60,120 nucleotides of DNA from Gammaproteobacteria bacterium (lineage in GTDB: Bacteria; Pseudomonadota; Gammaproteobacteria; Arenicellales; JAANXG01). The notes under the pieces were generated by a model. It worked only from the letters and a program-made list of their open reading frames with translations, did not search any database and was not told where the DNA came from. The stretch spans positions 1 to 60,120 of the forward strand of contig JAHEIO010000017.1 of NCBI GenBank assembly GCA_024639325.1. Reading direction: 5' to 3'. The position numbers and the translations under genes were made by a program. Of the stretch, positions 43,276-53,273 are shown piece after piece (position 1 is the first letter of the stretch; each line of letters starts with the position of its first letter).

Positions 43276-44418
43276 TTAGTCGCTGCCGACGAGTGCTTTG
43301 GCCTGTGCGATCCAGTCCTCGCGTTCGATGCGGCCCTTCAAATCCAGATCCTCGCCCAGCTTCTCGAGGTTCGCCTCGGTAAGTGCGGCTATCTGGCCCA
43401 CCGTCGTGTAGCCCGCTTCCTCTAGCTTTCCGGCAATGACCTTGCCAATACCGCTGAGCTCGGTCAGCGGCCTGTCTTTTGCGGGAATGTCGCTTTGTTC
43501 GGGCGCCGTCGGCGCCGATTCGTCTGCATCTGCAGGCGCAGCTTCGGTGGCCGTCTCCTCCGCCGCCGTACTTGCCTGGTCGGCCTCCGCGTCCGCAGCG
43601 GCGGTAAATTCCGGCACGGGAGGCCGTGCCTTTGCCGCAGCTTTCTTCGTGGTGACGGCAGCCTTGCTCTTGACGACCTGTCCGGATTCGTCGACCTCGA
43701 TGTATTCCTCACCCTCGTCAACCACCTGGACGCGGGCGGTTTTGCGTCCTTCAAGGATCGCGTCCGCCGCACATTCCACATAGAGGCGAATAGCCCGGAT
43801 GGCGTCGTCATTGCCTGGGACAACGTAATCTATGCCATCGGGAGTACAGTTCGTATCCACAACCGCGACGACGGGGATGCCGAGTTTGTTAGCCTCCGCC
43901 ACCGCGATATATTCCTGTTTGACGTCGATCACGAACAAGATGTCCGGCAAGCCGGGCATATCCTTGATGCCGGCGAGGCTGCGGTCCAGCTTTACCCTTT
44001 CACGCTCGAGTCTCAAACCCTCTTTCTTGCTCAGCTTTTCGAATCCGCCTTCGGCAGCGTCGGTCTCCAGTTCCTTGAGACGCTGAATGGAATTTTTTAC
44101 GGTCTTGAAATTGGTCAGCATGCCCCCTAACCATCGGTGATTGACATAGGGGCAACCGCAGCGCTCCGCGGCCTCTCTGACCTGCTTGCCGGCCGCGCGC
44201 TTCGTTCCGACGAACAGGATCGTGCCGCCGTTGGAGGCCATCTGACCAAGGAAATTCATTGCATCCTTGAACATGGGAAGCGTGTGTTCCAGATTCAAGA
44301 TGTGGATCTTGCTGCGCTCACCGTAGATAAAGGGGCGCATTTTTGGCGACCAATAGCGAGTCTGGTGGCCGAAATGGACGCCAGCTTCCAACATCTGGCG
44401 CATGGTGATGTTCGACAT
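43276..44418 (-). CDS. rpsB: 30S ribosomal protein S2 with C-terminal helix-hairpin-helix tail
   Basis: A 380-residue S2, about 140 residues longer than E. coli S2 (241). Residues about 1-230 are canonical ([45 protein letters not shown]). Residues about 235-317 are an Ala/Glu/Pro-rich linker, and residues about 318-380 a helix-hairpin-helix-like domain ([20 protein letters not shown], ending [19 protein letters not shown]). Similar tails are known from memory on alphaproteobacterial L21 and NuoE. ATG 44418 has GGAG ten bases upstream; the frame opens another 67 codons without homology. Confidence 0.95.
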   Translation of the reverse strand: MSNITMRQMLEAGVHFGHQTRYWSPKMRPFIYGERSKIHILNLEHTLPMFKDAMNFLGQMASNGGTILFVGTKRAAGKQVREAAERCGCPYVNHRWLGGMLTNFKTVKNSIQRLKELETDAAEGGFEKLSKKEGLRLERERVKLDRSLAGIKDMPGLPDILFVIDVKQEYIAVAEANKLGIPVVAVVDTNCTPDGIDYVVPGNDDAIRAIRLYVECAADAILEGRKTARVQVVDEGEEYIEVDESGQVVKSKAAVTTKKAAAKARPPVPEFTAAADAEADQASTAAEETATEAAPADADESAPTAPEQSDIPAKDRPLTELSGIGKVIAGKLEEAGYTTVGQIAALTEANLEKLGEDLDLKGRIEREDWIAQAKALVGSD

Positions 44419-44530
44419 GTTCAATTCTCCGTTCGGGTTTAGTCTTGCCACACGCACTCGGGCGCCGACCCCCGAAGGAGCAACCCAGGCCACCGATTTT
44501 GAGGTACGCAAGCGGATTTGAAGCGCGCGC

Positions 44531-44559
44531 TTTATATCATAGTGTCGATTATGGGGCAA
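44531..44559 (-). promoter_or_regulatory. Candidate sigma-70 promoter of rpsB-tsf
   Basis: On the minus strand TTGCCC (44559-44554) is followed after exactly 17 bases by TATAAA (44536-44531), then by GCGCGCGC, a GC-rich discriminator typical of stringently controlled ribosomal promoters. The implied transcript begins near 44524, leaving a leader of about 105 bases before the rpsB ATG, in which autoregulation by S2 is known in relatives. Confidence 0.6.
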
Positions 44560-44665
44560 ACCCGCGTGATGACACGGCGCAGGCCGCACCCGGTGCCGCG
44601 ACAGTCTGCGGTTCCGCAATAAAATGGTGTAGGATTCGTCTTTTTCGAGGAAACCGATCTCTTAC

Positions 44666-45433
44666 ATGGCCATCACCATCAAAACACCGATGGAAATAGA
44701 GCGAATGCGCGTGGCCGGCCGCCTGGCGGCGCAGGTGCTGGACATGATAGAACCTTTCCTGAAAGCCGGCATTTCCACCGGGGAACTCGATGAGATCTGC
44801 CACCGCTACATCGTGGAAGAACTGGACGCCATTCCCGCCCCCCTCAACTACCGTGGTTTTCCAAAGTCCATCTGTACGTCGGTCAACCACGTGATCTGCC
44901 ATGGCATCCCCGGCAACAAAAAACTCAAGAAAGGTGACATCATCAACATCGATATCACCGTTATCAAGGACGAATTTCACGGTGACACCAGCCGGATGTT
45001 CTGCATAGGTGATCCCTCGGTGCTGGCAAGACGCCTCACCGAAGTCAGCAGGGAGTGCATGTTGAAAGGCATCGAGATGGTCCGGCCCGGCGCCCGACTC
45101 GGGGATATCGGGCACGTTATTCAAACTCACGCCGAAAAGCATAACTTTTCCGTAGTCAGGGAGTACTGCGGTCACGGCATCGGCAGGCAGTTCCATGAAG
45201 ACCCTCAGATACTCCATTACGGAACGGCCGGCACCGGCCCTGAGCTGGTACAGGGCATGACCTTCACCATCGAGCCGATGATAAACGCAGGCAGAAAGGA
45301 GACCCGGCTCCTCTCTGACAACTGGACCGTCGTCACCCGAGACCACAGTCTGTCCGCCCAGTGGGAGCATACGATCCTGGTCACCGACGAAGGGCACGAA
45401 ATATTGACCCTGTCACCCAGTGCACAGAGTTAG
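44666..45433 (+). CDS. map: Methionine aminopeptidase, type I
   Basis: A 255-residue metalloprotease removing N-terminal methionine from nascent proteins. Metal ligands are visible in DIINIDITVIKDEFHGDTSR (two Asp), GHGIGRQFHEDPQI (His), FTIEPM (Glu) and WEHTILVTDEG (Glu). Short form, no zinc-finger extension. ATG 44666. It diverges from rpsB as in E. coli and leads the map-glnD-dapD-dapE run. Confidence 0.97.
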   Translation: MAITIKTPMEIERMRVAGRLAAQVLDMIEPFLKAGISTGELDEICHRYIVEELDAIPAPLNYRGFPKSICTSVNHVICHGIPGNKKLKKGDIINIDITVIKDEFHGDTSRMFCIGDPSVLARRLTEVSRECMLKGIEMVRPGARLGDIGHVIQTHAEKHNFSVVREYCGHGIGRQFHEDPQILHYGTAGTGPELVQGMTFTIEPMINAGRKETRLLSDNWTVVTRDHSLSAQWEHTILVTDEGHEILTLSPSAQS

Positions 45434-45451
45434 CGGCCCGACCGAGACAAT

Positions 45452-48148
45452 TTGAACATCGTGTACTTCTCCCGCAATAAGCTGATCGACCACAAGAAGT
45501 TCGAATTCCTTCTCAAGCAAACCAACGAGCCGCTGAGTCTGTTTCGGGAGACCCTCAAAGCCGGTCGTGAGGCTTTGAGAACGCATCATCGGCGCGGCGC
45601 GTCGTCACAGGACATCGTGCATCACCATGCCTGGTTCGTCGATCAGCTTCTGCATTATGCCTGGGCCCACTTTCAGGAATCATTGCAACCATCCATCGAC
45701 ATGGCGCTGATCGCTGTCGGTGGTTATGGACGGGGCGAACTGCACCCCTACTCCGACGTCGATCTGCTCATACTGCTGCCGCAGGACGATTACCAACAGA
45801 TCAGCCCGTTTACAGAGGCATTGTTGCGCTTTCTCTGGGATATCGGATTGGAAGTCGGGCACAGCGTACGCTCCGTAAAGGACTGCGTGAGTGCGGCCAA
45901 AGCCGACATCACCGTAGCCACAAATCTCATGGAAGCCCGTCATATCGAAGGCGACGTCGAGCTCCTGCCCAAGATGCAGCGCAGGACGGAACCGAACAAA
46001 CTATGGGCGCCGCGCAAGTTTTATGAAGCAAAGCTGGCGGAACAAGAGGCCAGATACCGTAAATACAACGAAACCGCCTATAACCTCGAGCCCAACATCA
46101 AGGAAGGACCCGGCGGACTGCGTGATCTGCAGACCATCAGCTGGATAATTCAGCGCCGTTATGGCGTTACCGATCTGCGCGGCCTGATCGACATCAATTT
46201 TCTGAACGAGGAAGAATACCGTGCACTCGTCAGGGGGCGCAATTTTCTATGGAAATTGCGCATCGGTCTTCACTATGCCGCCGGCCGGTGCGAGGACCGC
46301 CTGCTGTTCGAGCATCAGCGGACCCTTGCGGCCGAACTGGGTTACGAGGATCGTGAAGGCAATCTCGCTGTAGAGCAGTTGATGAAAAGATATTATCGAA
46401 CGGTCAAGGAACTCAGGCTGCTAAACGAGATACTGCTTCAAACCTATGAAGAGGAGAATTCGGCGGTAAACGCACAGGGGGAAGAGTCGCTGAATGACCG
46501 TTTCCGGATCAACAACGGATATCTGGAGGCGATGGACGACCGGCTTTTCGAACGCCATCCCGAGGCCATCCTGGAAACCTTTCTGCTCCTCACCGAGCAT
46601 CCCGACCTCAAAGGTATCCACGCCGGTACGATACGAAAGATCCGGGCTAATACGGACAGAATCAATCAGTCTTTTCGAGACGACCCCGCGAATCACAAGC
46701 TGTTCATGACCATCATGCGCCAGCAGTACGGCATCACTCGTGTGCTGAGGCGCATGAACGCCCTGGGTGTCTTAGGCGCCTACATCCCGGTATTCGGCGG
46801 CGTGGTCGGGCAAATGCAGCACGATCTCTTTCACGTCTATACCGTGGATGCTCACTCTTTGTTCGTCGTGCGCAATCTGCGTCGATTCTTCGTCGACAGG
46901 TTCAAGTCCGAATTCCCGTTCTGCAGTCAGATCGCGTCTAAGTTGGCCAAGCCGGAGCGCCTCTACCTGGCCGGGCTGTTTCACGATATCGCCAAGGGCC
47001 GTGGCGGGGACCACTCGGTGCTGGGCGAGGCCGATTCGCTCGATTTCTGCAGACAGCACAATCTGAGCGACTACGATTCACATTTCGTGTCCTGGCTCGT
47101 CAGAAACCATCTGCTCATGTCCTATACGGCGCAGAAAGAGGATATTTCCGACACCGCCGTCATCGCGCGCTTCGTGGAAAAGGTTGGCGACCAGGAACAC
47201 CTCGATAATCTCTATTTACTCTCGGTGGCCGACATCCGCGCTACCAGCCCGCACGTTTGGAACGCCTGGAAGGGCAAGCTGCTGGAAGAGCTTTATATCG
47301 TCGCGACTCACGCCCTCAGCCTCGGCAAGGGCAATCCCATCCGCATGGAAGATCGCATTTCGGATGCGAAGGAGGAGGCGCAGAAATATATCAATACGGG
47401 CAATATTTCAATCGATAACGCCCATGAATTCTGGTCGTCCCTAAGGCAGGACTACTTTCTTCGTTACAATGCCGAGGAACTGGCCTGGCACGTCAACGCA
47501 ATTGCAAGTACCAGCGCAATCGACCTGCCGCTGGTGGTGATTCGCCACGATTCTAATCTGGGCGCCTTCGTGTTTCTGATTTATGCGGCGGAATCTGATC
47601 CGTTCCTGTCAACGGTGACCGGCGCGTTCGAACGATTGAATCTGAGTATCACGGACGCCCGTATTCACAATACGCTGTCGGGTTTCGCACTGTACAGTTT
47701 TGTCGTCCTGACCGGAGCCGAAGAGGAAGCACAGGTCAGTGAGTTGGCTGCGCTCCAGCACGAACTTCGCCGTCTCATCCTCAATCCCAATGCCGAAACA
47801 CGGCCCAGGGTGACGCGAATCTCCCGCACCCTGAAGCAGTTCCCCATCGAACCCCGCGTTCGCTTCGACTCGACTCAGAGCGCAAACACCGTTATGGAAG
47901 TGGTCGCCCAGGACCAGCCGGGGCTCCTGCATAGGGTAGCTCGATGTTTGTGGTACTGCAGGGTAAAGCTTGTGAGCGCAAAAATAGGGACATTCGGTGA
48001 ACGCGCCGAGGACGTTTTCATCATCACCGACCGCGATGGAAACCCGGTCAAAGATTCCGCCACGCGGAATTGCCTGTCCAGCCGGATCGAGGACGCCCTT
48101 TCAAGCGGTGAGCGCAGTCAATCTGCAAAAGGCGCCTCCGCAATCTAA
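45452..48148 (+). CDS. glnD: Bifunctional uridylyltransferase/uridylyl-removing enzyme GlnD
   Basis: An 898-residue nitrogen sensor that uridylylates PII under nitrogen limitation and removes UMP when glutamine is high. The nucleotidyltransferase motif [20 protein letters not shown] has G90-G91 and D102/D104; the HD domain is [17 protein letters not shown] (about 510-525); two ACT domains occupy about 700-890 ([20 protein letters not shown]). The start is TTG 45452 or GTG 45461; no ATG is available near the conserved start. 18 bases after map. Confidence 0.95.
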   Translation: MNIVYFSRNKLIDHKKFEFLLKQTNEPLSLFRETLKAGREALRTHHRRGASSQDIVHHHAWFVDQLLHYAWAHFQESLQPSIDMALIAVGGYGRGELHPYSDVDLLILLPQDDYQQISPFTEALLRFLWDIGLEVGHSVRSVKDCVSAAKADITVATNLMEARHIEGDVELLPKMQRRTEPNKLWAPRKFYEAKLAEQEARYRKYNETAYNLEPNIKEGPGGLRDLQTISWIIQRRYGVTDLRGLIDINFLNEEEYRALVRGRNFLWKLRIGLHYAAGRCEDRLLFEHQRTLAAELGYEDREGNLAVEQLMKRYYRTVKELRLLNEILLQTYEEENSAVNAQGEESLNDRFRINNGYLEAMDDRLFERHPEAILETFLLLTEHPDLKGIHAGTIRKIRANTDRINQSFRDDPANHKLFMTIMRQQYGITRVLRRMNALGVLGAYIPVFGGVVGQMQHDLFHVYTVDAHSLFVVRNLRRFFVDRFKSEFPFCSQIASKLAKPERLYLAGLFHDIAKGRGGDHSVLGEADSLDFCRQHNLSDYDSHFVSWLVRNHLLMSYTAQKEDISDTAVIARFVEKVGDQEHLDNLYLLSVADIRATSPHVWNAWKGKLLEELYIVATHALSLGKGNPIRMEDRISDAKEEAQKYINTGNISIDNAHEFWSSLRQDYFLRYNAEELAWHVNAIASTSAIDLPLVVIRHDSNLGAFVFLIYAAESDPFLSTVTGAFERLNLSITDARIHNTLSGFALYSFVVLTGAEEEAQVSELAALQHELRRLILNPNAETRPRVTRISRTLKQFPIEPRVRFDSTQSANTVMEVVAQDQPGLLHRVARCLWYCRVKLVSAKIGTFGERAEDVFIITDRDGNPVKDSATRNCLSSRIEDALSSGERSQSAKGASAI

Positions 48149-48170
48149 TATCAATAACTGTGGGAGATTG

Positions 48171-48992
48171 ATGAGCATGCTGGAACAAGTCATCGAAGAA
48201 GCATTCGAGAACAGGAGCCGGATCAGTCCCCGTACGGTCGATCCTGCGATAAAGGATGCCATTGTAGAGACCATCGAGTTGCTGGACAGCGGCAAGGTGC
48301 GGGTGGCTGACAAGCAGGACGGAAACTGGGTAGTCAATCAGTGGCTTAAAAAAGCGGTGTTGTTGTACTTTCGCATCGAAGACAACCAGGTGCTTCCAGG
48401 TGGATTCACCAACTACTACGACAAGGTCCCACTCAAGTTCTCCGGGCACGACGATAACAGATTCGGTTCCGATGGATTTCGCGTAGTACCCCCGGCAGTC
48501 GTCAGAAAAGGGGCGTACATCGGACCCAACGTCGTGCTGATGCCGAGCTACGTCAATATTGGTGCGTTTGTCGACAGCGGAACCATGGTGGACACCTGGG
48601 CCACCGTCGGGTCCTGTGCGCAAATTGGCAAAAACGTGCATCTATCGGGCGGTGTAGGCATAGGGGGTGTGCTGGAACCGGTACAGGCGGCTCCGACGAT
48701 CATCGAGGATAACTGTTTCATTGGCGCCCGCAGCGAAGTGGTCGAAGGTGTCGTGGTGGAATCGGGGTCCGTATTGTCCATGGGTGTATTCATCGGCCAG
48801 AGCACGAAGATTCTCGACCGCGAGAGCGGTGAAATTATCTACGGTCGGGTTCCGGCGGGTTCGGTAGTGGTCGCCGGCTCGATGCCTTCACCAGATGGCA
48901 GCCACAGCCTGTATTGTGCGGTGATCGTCAAGCGGGTAGATGAAAAAACTCGCACCAAGGTGGGAATCAACGAACTCCTCCGCGCAGACTGA
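48171..48992 (+). CDS. dapD: 2,3,4,5-tetrahydropyridine-2,6-dicarboxylate N-succinyltransferase
   Basis: A 273-residue left-handed beta-helix enzyme of lysine/diaminopimelate synthesis. Seen: [31 protein letters not shown], the hexapeptide region PGAV-like [20 protein letters not shown] and [23 protein letters not shown] 48171 is six bases after GGGAG; the frame extends upstream into glnD without homology. 22 bases after glnD. Confidence 0.96.
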   Translation: MSMLEQVIEEAFENRSRISPRTVDPAIKDAIVETIELLDSGKVRVADKQDGNWVVNQWLKKAVLLYFRIEDNQVLPGGFTNYYDKVPLKFSGHDDNRFGSDGFRVVPPAVVRKGAYIGPNVVLMPSYVNIGAFVDSGTMVDTWATVGSCAQIGKNVHLSGGVGIGGVLEPVQAAPTIIEDNCFIGARSEVVEGVVVESGSVLSMGVFIGQSTKILDRESGEIIYGRVPAGSVVVAGSMPSPDGSHSLYCAVIVKRVDEKTRTKVGINELLRAD

Positions 48993-49027
48993 ATACCGCG
49001 TTACACGCCACGGAATGAATTCCGCCT

Positions 49028-50158
49028 ATGTGTGATCAAACCCTGGAACTGGCCAAAGAACTCATCGCGCTGCCCTCGGTCACCCCGGTCGACGCGGGAT
49101 GTCAGCGCCTCGTGTCCGATCGGCTATCGTCCTCGGGTTTCATTGCGGAACACATGCGGTTCGGCCAGGTCGATAATCTGTGGCTGCGAAGGCATGAGCG
49201 CGAACCGTTGTTCGTGTTTCTTGGCCATACCGATGTCGTACCAGCGGGGCCGCTGCAGGATTGGCTCTTCGACCCGTTCGATCCCACCGAACGCGACGGA
49301 TTGCTATACGGACGGGGCTCCGCGGATATGAAGTCATCGATTGCGGCGTTCGTCATTGCCGCGGACGAATTCGTAGCTCAACATCCGTCTCACCGCGGAT
49401 CGATCGCGATATTGCTCACCTCCGACGAAGAAGGCCCCGCTCGCGACGGGACGCGCAAGGTTATCGAAAAATTGACTGCGCGAGAAGAACACATAGACTA
49501 CTGCCTGGTCGGTGAACCGACGTCACATTCACGGCTGGGCGACACCATTAAGATTGGGCGGCGCGGTTCTCTTCTCGGCGAACTCAAAGTCGTCGGCGTC
49601 CAGGGGCACGTTGCGTATCCCCATCGGGCGAGGAATCCGGTTCACGAATTCGCTCCCGCTCTGGCGGAGCTGACCCGCACCACATGGGACGAAGGTAATT
49701 CCCGTTTCCCTCCGACCAGCCTACAGATCACCGGAATGACCGCCGACGGCATCGCCGAAAATATGATACCAGGCGCTCTATCCGTATCCTTTAATTTTCG
49801 ACATTCCACGGCATCCACGTCGAATACGCTGATGCGGAAATTCGAGGAAACTCTGGTCAGGCACGGCGTGAATTACGAAGTCGACTGGAGAGTTTCCGGG
49901 ATCCCGTATCTGACCGATGGTAATGAAATGATCGATGTCGTTTCACAAGCCATACACCACGAACTGGGGATCAGGACCGAATCCTCGACCACCGGAGGAA
50001 CGTCCGACGGGCGATTCGTGGCCCCGACAGGGGCCCAGGTGGTTGAGCTGGGGCCGCTGAACCAGACGATCCACAAGGTCAATGAATGTATTGCATTGGA
50101 TGACCTGGAAAAGCTGCATAAAGTTTACTATCGGATCCTTGTTTCTATACTGACATAA
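49028..50158 (+). CDS. dapE: Succinyl-diaminopimelate desuccinylase
   Basis: A 376-residue dizinc M20 peptidase-family enzyme releasing LL-diaminopimelate. Zinc ligands are in FLGHTDVVP (His), GRGSADMK (Asp) and TSDEEGPARDG (Glu-Glu); the dimerisation domain has GRRGSLLGELKVVGVQGHVA. TGGTSDGRF and GPLNQTIHKVNE near the end are family marks. ATG 49028. It completes the two-gene dapDE lysine segment; dapC is not here. Confidence 0.96.
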   Translation: MCDQTLELAKELIALPSVTPVDAGCQRLVSDRLSSSGFIAEHMRFGQVDNLWLRRHEREPLFVFLGHTDVVPAGPLQDWLFDPFDPTERDGLLYGRGSADMKSSIAAFVIAADEFVAQHPSHRGSIAILLTSDEEGPARDGTRKVIEKLTAREEHIDYCLVGEPTSHSRLGDTIKIGRRGSLLGELKVVGVQGHVAYPHRARNPVHEFAPALAELTRTTWDEGNSRFPPTSLQITGMTADGIAENMIPGALSVSFNFRHSTASTSNTLMRKFEETLVRHGVNYEVDWRVSGIPYLTDGNEMIDVVSQAIHHELGIRTESSTTGGTSDGRFVAPTGAQVVELGPLNQTIHKVNECIALDDLEKLHKVYYRILVSILT

Positions 50159-50200
50159 TGAGCACAATAAAAACCGGGCAAGAACGGACAGGAGAACACG

Positions 50201-50974
50201 ATGCCAGTTGAAATGGTTGGCGCTTCCGACAAAGGGCTGGTACGAGAGCGCAATGAAGATGCCATCAAAATGATTCCGGACCAGGGAATCGCCATTCTGT
50301 CCGACGGAATGGGTGGCCACCTGGCGGGCAATGTGGCGTCACAAATGGCGGTCGATGTCATCGCCGAAGAATTGGGCAAAGGCAGCATCGTTCCGAACGC
50401 GCCGTTGCCCGAGTCCGCCCGTGACATGATAGTTTCGTCGCTAAGCGCGGCAAATAATGCTATTCGCGCGGTGTCGCGAAGCCGGCCCGAATGTCATGGA
50501 ATGGGAGCCACCGTCGTGGTGTGCATCGTTTCCGGACAGGTTCTGGTTTCCAATCTGGGCGACTCACGCGTCTATCTGTTCGCCAACGACCGCCTGACCC
50601 AGGTCACCGAGGATCACACTGTTGCGCAACAATATCTCAGGCAGGGAGTCATAAACGAAAGAGAAGCCCGAGTTTGGCCCGGCCGCAATTTGTTGATCAA
50701 GGGCCTCGGTATAGAATCCCGAGTCGACCCAGACATCAGCATCAGCGAATCCGACCGTAACCAAATCTACCTGCTTTGCTCCGATGGCCTGACTGACGTC
50801 GTCAGCGATGAGGCTATTGCTGAAACAATGCGGGATGCAGCCACCGGTGCACTGGAAACAGGTGTCAAGCGGCTCATTGACATGGCAAATGCGAATGGCG
50901 GACCGGATAACATTTCCGTCATCATGATCAGGACAAACACAGGTAAAGCAGACGATGGTCGAGATCATAGTTAA
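50201..50974 (+). CDS. PP2C-family serine/threonine phosphatase
   Basis: A 257-residue soluble metal-dependent phosphatase of the Stp/PrpC type. The motifs are in order: SDKGLVRERNEDA, ILSDGMGGHLAGNVAS, VSNLGDSRVYLF, LCSDGLTDVVS and GGPDNISVIMI, giving a complete metal site. The ATG at 50201 has AGGAG eight bases upstream. It overlaps the FHA gene by 20 bases, so the two are co-translated. A partner Ser/Thr kinase is not encoded in the window. Confidence 0.93.
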   Translation: MPVEMVGASDKGLVRERNEDAIKMIPDQGIAILSDGMGGHLAGNVASQMAVDVIAEELGKGSIVPNAPLPESARDMIVSSLSAANNAIRAVSRSRPECHGMGATVVVCIVSGQVLVSNLGDSRVYLFANDRLTQVTEDHTVAQQYLRQGVINEREARVWPGRNLLIKGLGIESRVDPDISISESDRNQIYLLCSDGLTDVVSDEAIAETMRDAATGALETGVKRLIDMANANGGPDNISVIMIRTNTGKADDGRDHS

Positions 50975-51884
50975 CCAAAAAAACACGGAGCGCACGCGCT
51001 ACTCTTTCGACAGCGGAACGATTACGATCGGCCGCGGCTCCGCTAACGAGTTGCATTTGAACTCACCTACGGTTTCCGACAAACACGCACGGGTATCACT
51101 GTTCGACGACAATTGCGTCATCCAGAGCCTCGTTCCCGGAGGCGCAGTTTTCGTCAACGGCAGTGAGATCGAGAAGGCCCGCCTTTATGATCAGGACGTT
51201 ATTCAGATCGGACCCTACAAACTCAACATCCGTGGCGACGAACTGGTACGGAATACCGTGGAGCCGGCACCGCTGGACGGCGGCGCAACGGAAGTCGAAT
51301 CCGATGTCCACGATGCGCTGGACCCTCCGGAGCTTGAGGCCGGACCGGACGAAGCAACAATCGGTTCCGGGCTTAAAGACCGTCCGGAACAGACCGCACC
51401 CGCAGCGGAGCGGGAGCCCGACGCCGAGCAGGCCACGCCGGGAGATCTGAATCAGTCGCCGGCGCCGGAAATCATGGGCACTTTTTCAACGTTCGATGAC
51501 GGGGCTCCAAAGATGGACGACTCCAACGGCGCGGCTGCACTGTCAATCGAAGAACGCAATCTCGCTGAAGAACAGCGATTGGCCAAAGTAAGAGACACCT
51601 TGCCAAAGGTTAGCCTGATATCTACCGGGGTCGACGTTCTTTCGGGTCCTGCCAAAGGCAAACGTATCATTTTCACCGGAAAATGCGCCAGGTTGGGCAT
51701 AAAAGACGATACCGCGGCCACTATTAGACCGTCCCAGCACGGGTACATGGTGTCAGCATCGAATCACTATATCGTGGTGACCCTCAACGGTAAGCGCCTG
51801 ACCGACAAGCCAGAACCCCTGTCGCACGGGGACCTGATCGAGTTTTCAGAACTGAAAGCGCGTTTCTACGTCGGCCCCGACTAA
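50955..51884 (+). CDS. FHA-domain protein, probably with a second degenerate FHA fold
   Basis: A 309-residue cytoplasmic protein. Residues about 18-95 are a canonical forkhead-associated phosphothreonine-binding domain: G-R-G-S at the first loop (ITIGRGSANELHL), SDKHARVSL with the key Ser and His, and VFVNGSEI. Residues about 100-205 are acidic low complexity. Residues about 215-308 look like a second beta sandwich of the same fold (VLSGPAKGKRIIFTG, VVTLNGKRLTD, SHGDLIEF), without the phosphopeptide-binding Arg/Ser/His. The link to the phosphatase upstream points to a phosphosignalling module; targets unknown. Confidence 0.85.
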   Translation: MVEIIVNQKNTERTRYSFDSGTITIGRGSANELHLNSPTVSDKHARVSLFDDNCVIQSLVPGGAVFVNGSEIEKARLYDQDVIQIGPYKLNIRGDELVRNTVEPAPLDGGATEVESDVHDALDPPELEAGPDEATIGSGLKDRPEQTAPAAEREPDAEQATPGDLNQSPAPEIMGTFSTFDDGAPKMDDSNGAAALSIEERNLAEEQRLAKVRDTLPKVSLISTGVDVLSGPAKGKRIIFTGKCARLGIKDDTAATIRPSQHGYMVSASNHYIVVTLNGKRLTDKPEPLSHGDLIEFSELKARFYVGPD

Positions 51885-51916
51885 AATATGGAGTTGGAGC
51901 AAGATTTCTCGAAATA

Positions 51917-53272
51917 TTACTCCGACCTCATTTTAGAAATAGCCTCAGATAGCCGCTTTACGGCAATGATCCCTATGCCCTGGGGCATGCTGCGACTCTT
52001 GTTCTCATGCGGGATGATCGCCGACTTGAAACCGAGTTTCGCGGCCTCCCTCAACCGGTCCAGGCCACGCTGCACCGGCCGTACCTCGCCGGCCAGACCG
52101 ACCTCACCAAACACGATCATATCCTGCCTCAGCGGCTTGTCACGGAGACTCGATACGACGGCGAGGGCCACGGCCAGGTCGGCCGCCGGTTCGGTTATCT
52201 TGATCCCGCCTACCGCGTTTACAAACACATCCTGGTCGTATAATGGGTAACCGCCGTGACGATGCAGCACAGCGAGCAGCATACTCAACCGGTTGGAGTC
52301 GATACCGACCGTCAACCGTTTTGGATTGGCGACCGGGCTTCGATCCACCAGGGCCTGCACTTCGGCGAGCAGCGGCCGGCTGCCCTCCTGGGTCGCCAGG
52401 GTCACTCGTCCCGGAGACGGATCCCGATTGGGATTGACGAACATGGCGGAAGGGTTGCTGACCTCCCGCAGCCCGCGCTCGGTCATTGCAAATACACCGA
52501 TTTCGTTGACCGCGCCAAATCGGTTCTTTATCGCCCTGATCAGGCGAAACCTGCTGGACTTTTCGCCTTCGAAATAAAGGACCGTGTCCACCATGTGCTC
52601 CAGGATACGCGGACCGGCCAGCGCACCCCCTTTGGTGACATGACCGATGAGGATCATAACCGTGTTTTCACGCTTGGCGAAGCGCACGAGCTGCGCCGCG
52701 GTTTCACGCACTTGCGCGACACTCCCGGGCGCAGATGTCAGTTGGTTGCTATACAAGGTCTGTATGGAATCGATCACGACCACCCGGGGCTTTCTCGACT
52801 CGAGACAGCCCGTGACGTCTTCCAAGTTATTCTCGGTCAGCAGCGCCAGTTCGGGGGCGTCGATACCCAGGCGTCGTGCCCGCATTGCAACCTGCTGCGC
52901 GGATTCCTCGCCAGTAATGTACAGCACCGGGACGCTTTGGCTCAGGTGCGCGAGGCTTTGCAACAGCAGCGTGGATTTCCCAATGCCAGGATCGCCCCCA
53001 ATCAACACCACCGAACCTTCGACATAACCGTCGCCGAGCACCCGGTCCAGTTCGCCAATACCGGAGCTGAAGCGTACATCCCGTTCAATGGATACCTCAT
53101 CCAGACGTTGCGCCGGCGGCGCCGACCGTGTCGCGCGACGCACCGTGGACCGTTCGATACGGGACTCGACCAGCGTGTTCCAGCTTTCGCAATCGTCGCA
53201 TTGCCCTACCCATTTGGGTGCCTGGGCACCGCATACGGAGCAGACGAACACGGACTTGCGTTTAGCCTGCAT
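51917..53272 (-). CDS. radA: DNA repair protein RadA
   Basis: A 451-residue RecA-like helicase that drives branch migration. Residues 8-30 are a four-cysteine zinc finger (CSVCGAQAPKWVGQCDDC); Walker A is GGDPGIGKSTLL; the RadA-specific KNRFG motif occurs as AIKNRFGAVNEIG; the C-terminal third is Lon-protease-like without a catalytic Ser. ATG 53272 chosen; an upstream frame exists but overlaps alr. It converges with the FHA gene. Confidence 0.96.
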   Translation of the reverse strand: MQAKRKSVFVCSVCGAQAPKWVGQCDDCESWNTLVESRIERSTVRRATRSAPPAQRLDEVSIERDVRFSSGIGELDRVLGDGYVEGSVVLIGGDPGIGKSTLLLQSLAHLSQSVPVLYITGEESAQQVAMRARRLGIDAPELALLTENNLEDVTGCLESRKPRVVVIDSIQTLYSNQLTSAPGSVAQVRETAAQLVRFAKRENTVMILIGHVTKGGALAGPRILEHMVDTVLYFEGEKSSRFRLIRAIKNRFGAVNEIGVFAMTERGLREVSNPSAMFVNPNRDPSPGRVTLATQEGSRPLLAEVQALVDRSPVANPKRLTVGIDSNRLSMLLAVLHRHGGYPLYDQDVFVNAVGGIKITEPAADLAVALAVVSSLRDKPLRQDMIVFGEVGLAGEVRPVQRGLDRLREAAKLGFKSAIIPHENKSRSMPQGIGIIAVKRLSEAISKMRSE

Positions 53273-53273
53273 G

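Noticed and set aside
43276-43560. Frameshift joining a separate gene to rpsB
   Set aside because: The frame is continuous, composition of linker is uniform and no start or ribosome site precedes the helix-hairpin-helix part; a true fusion is more likely.
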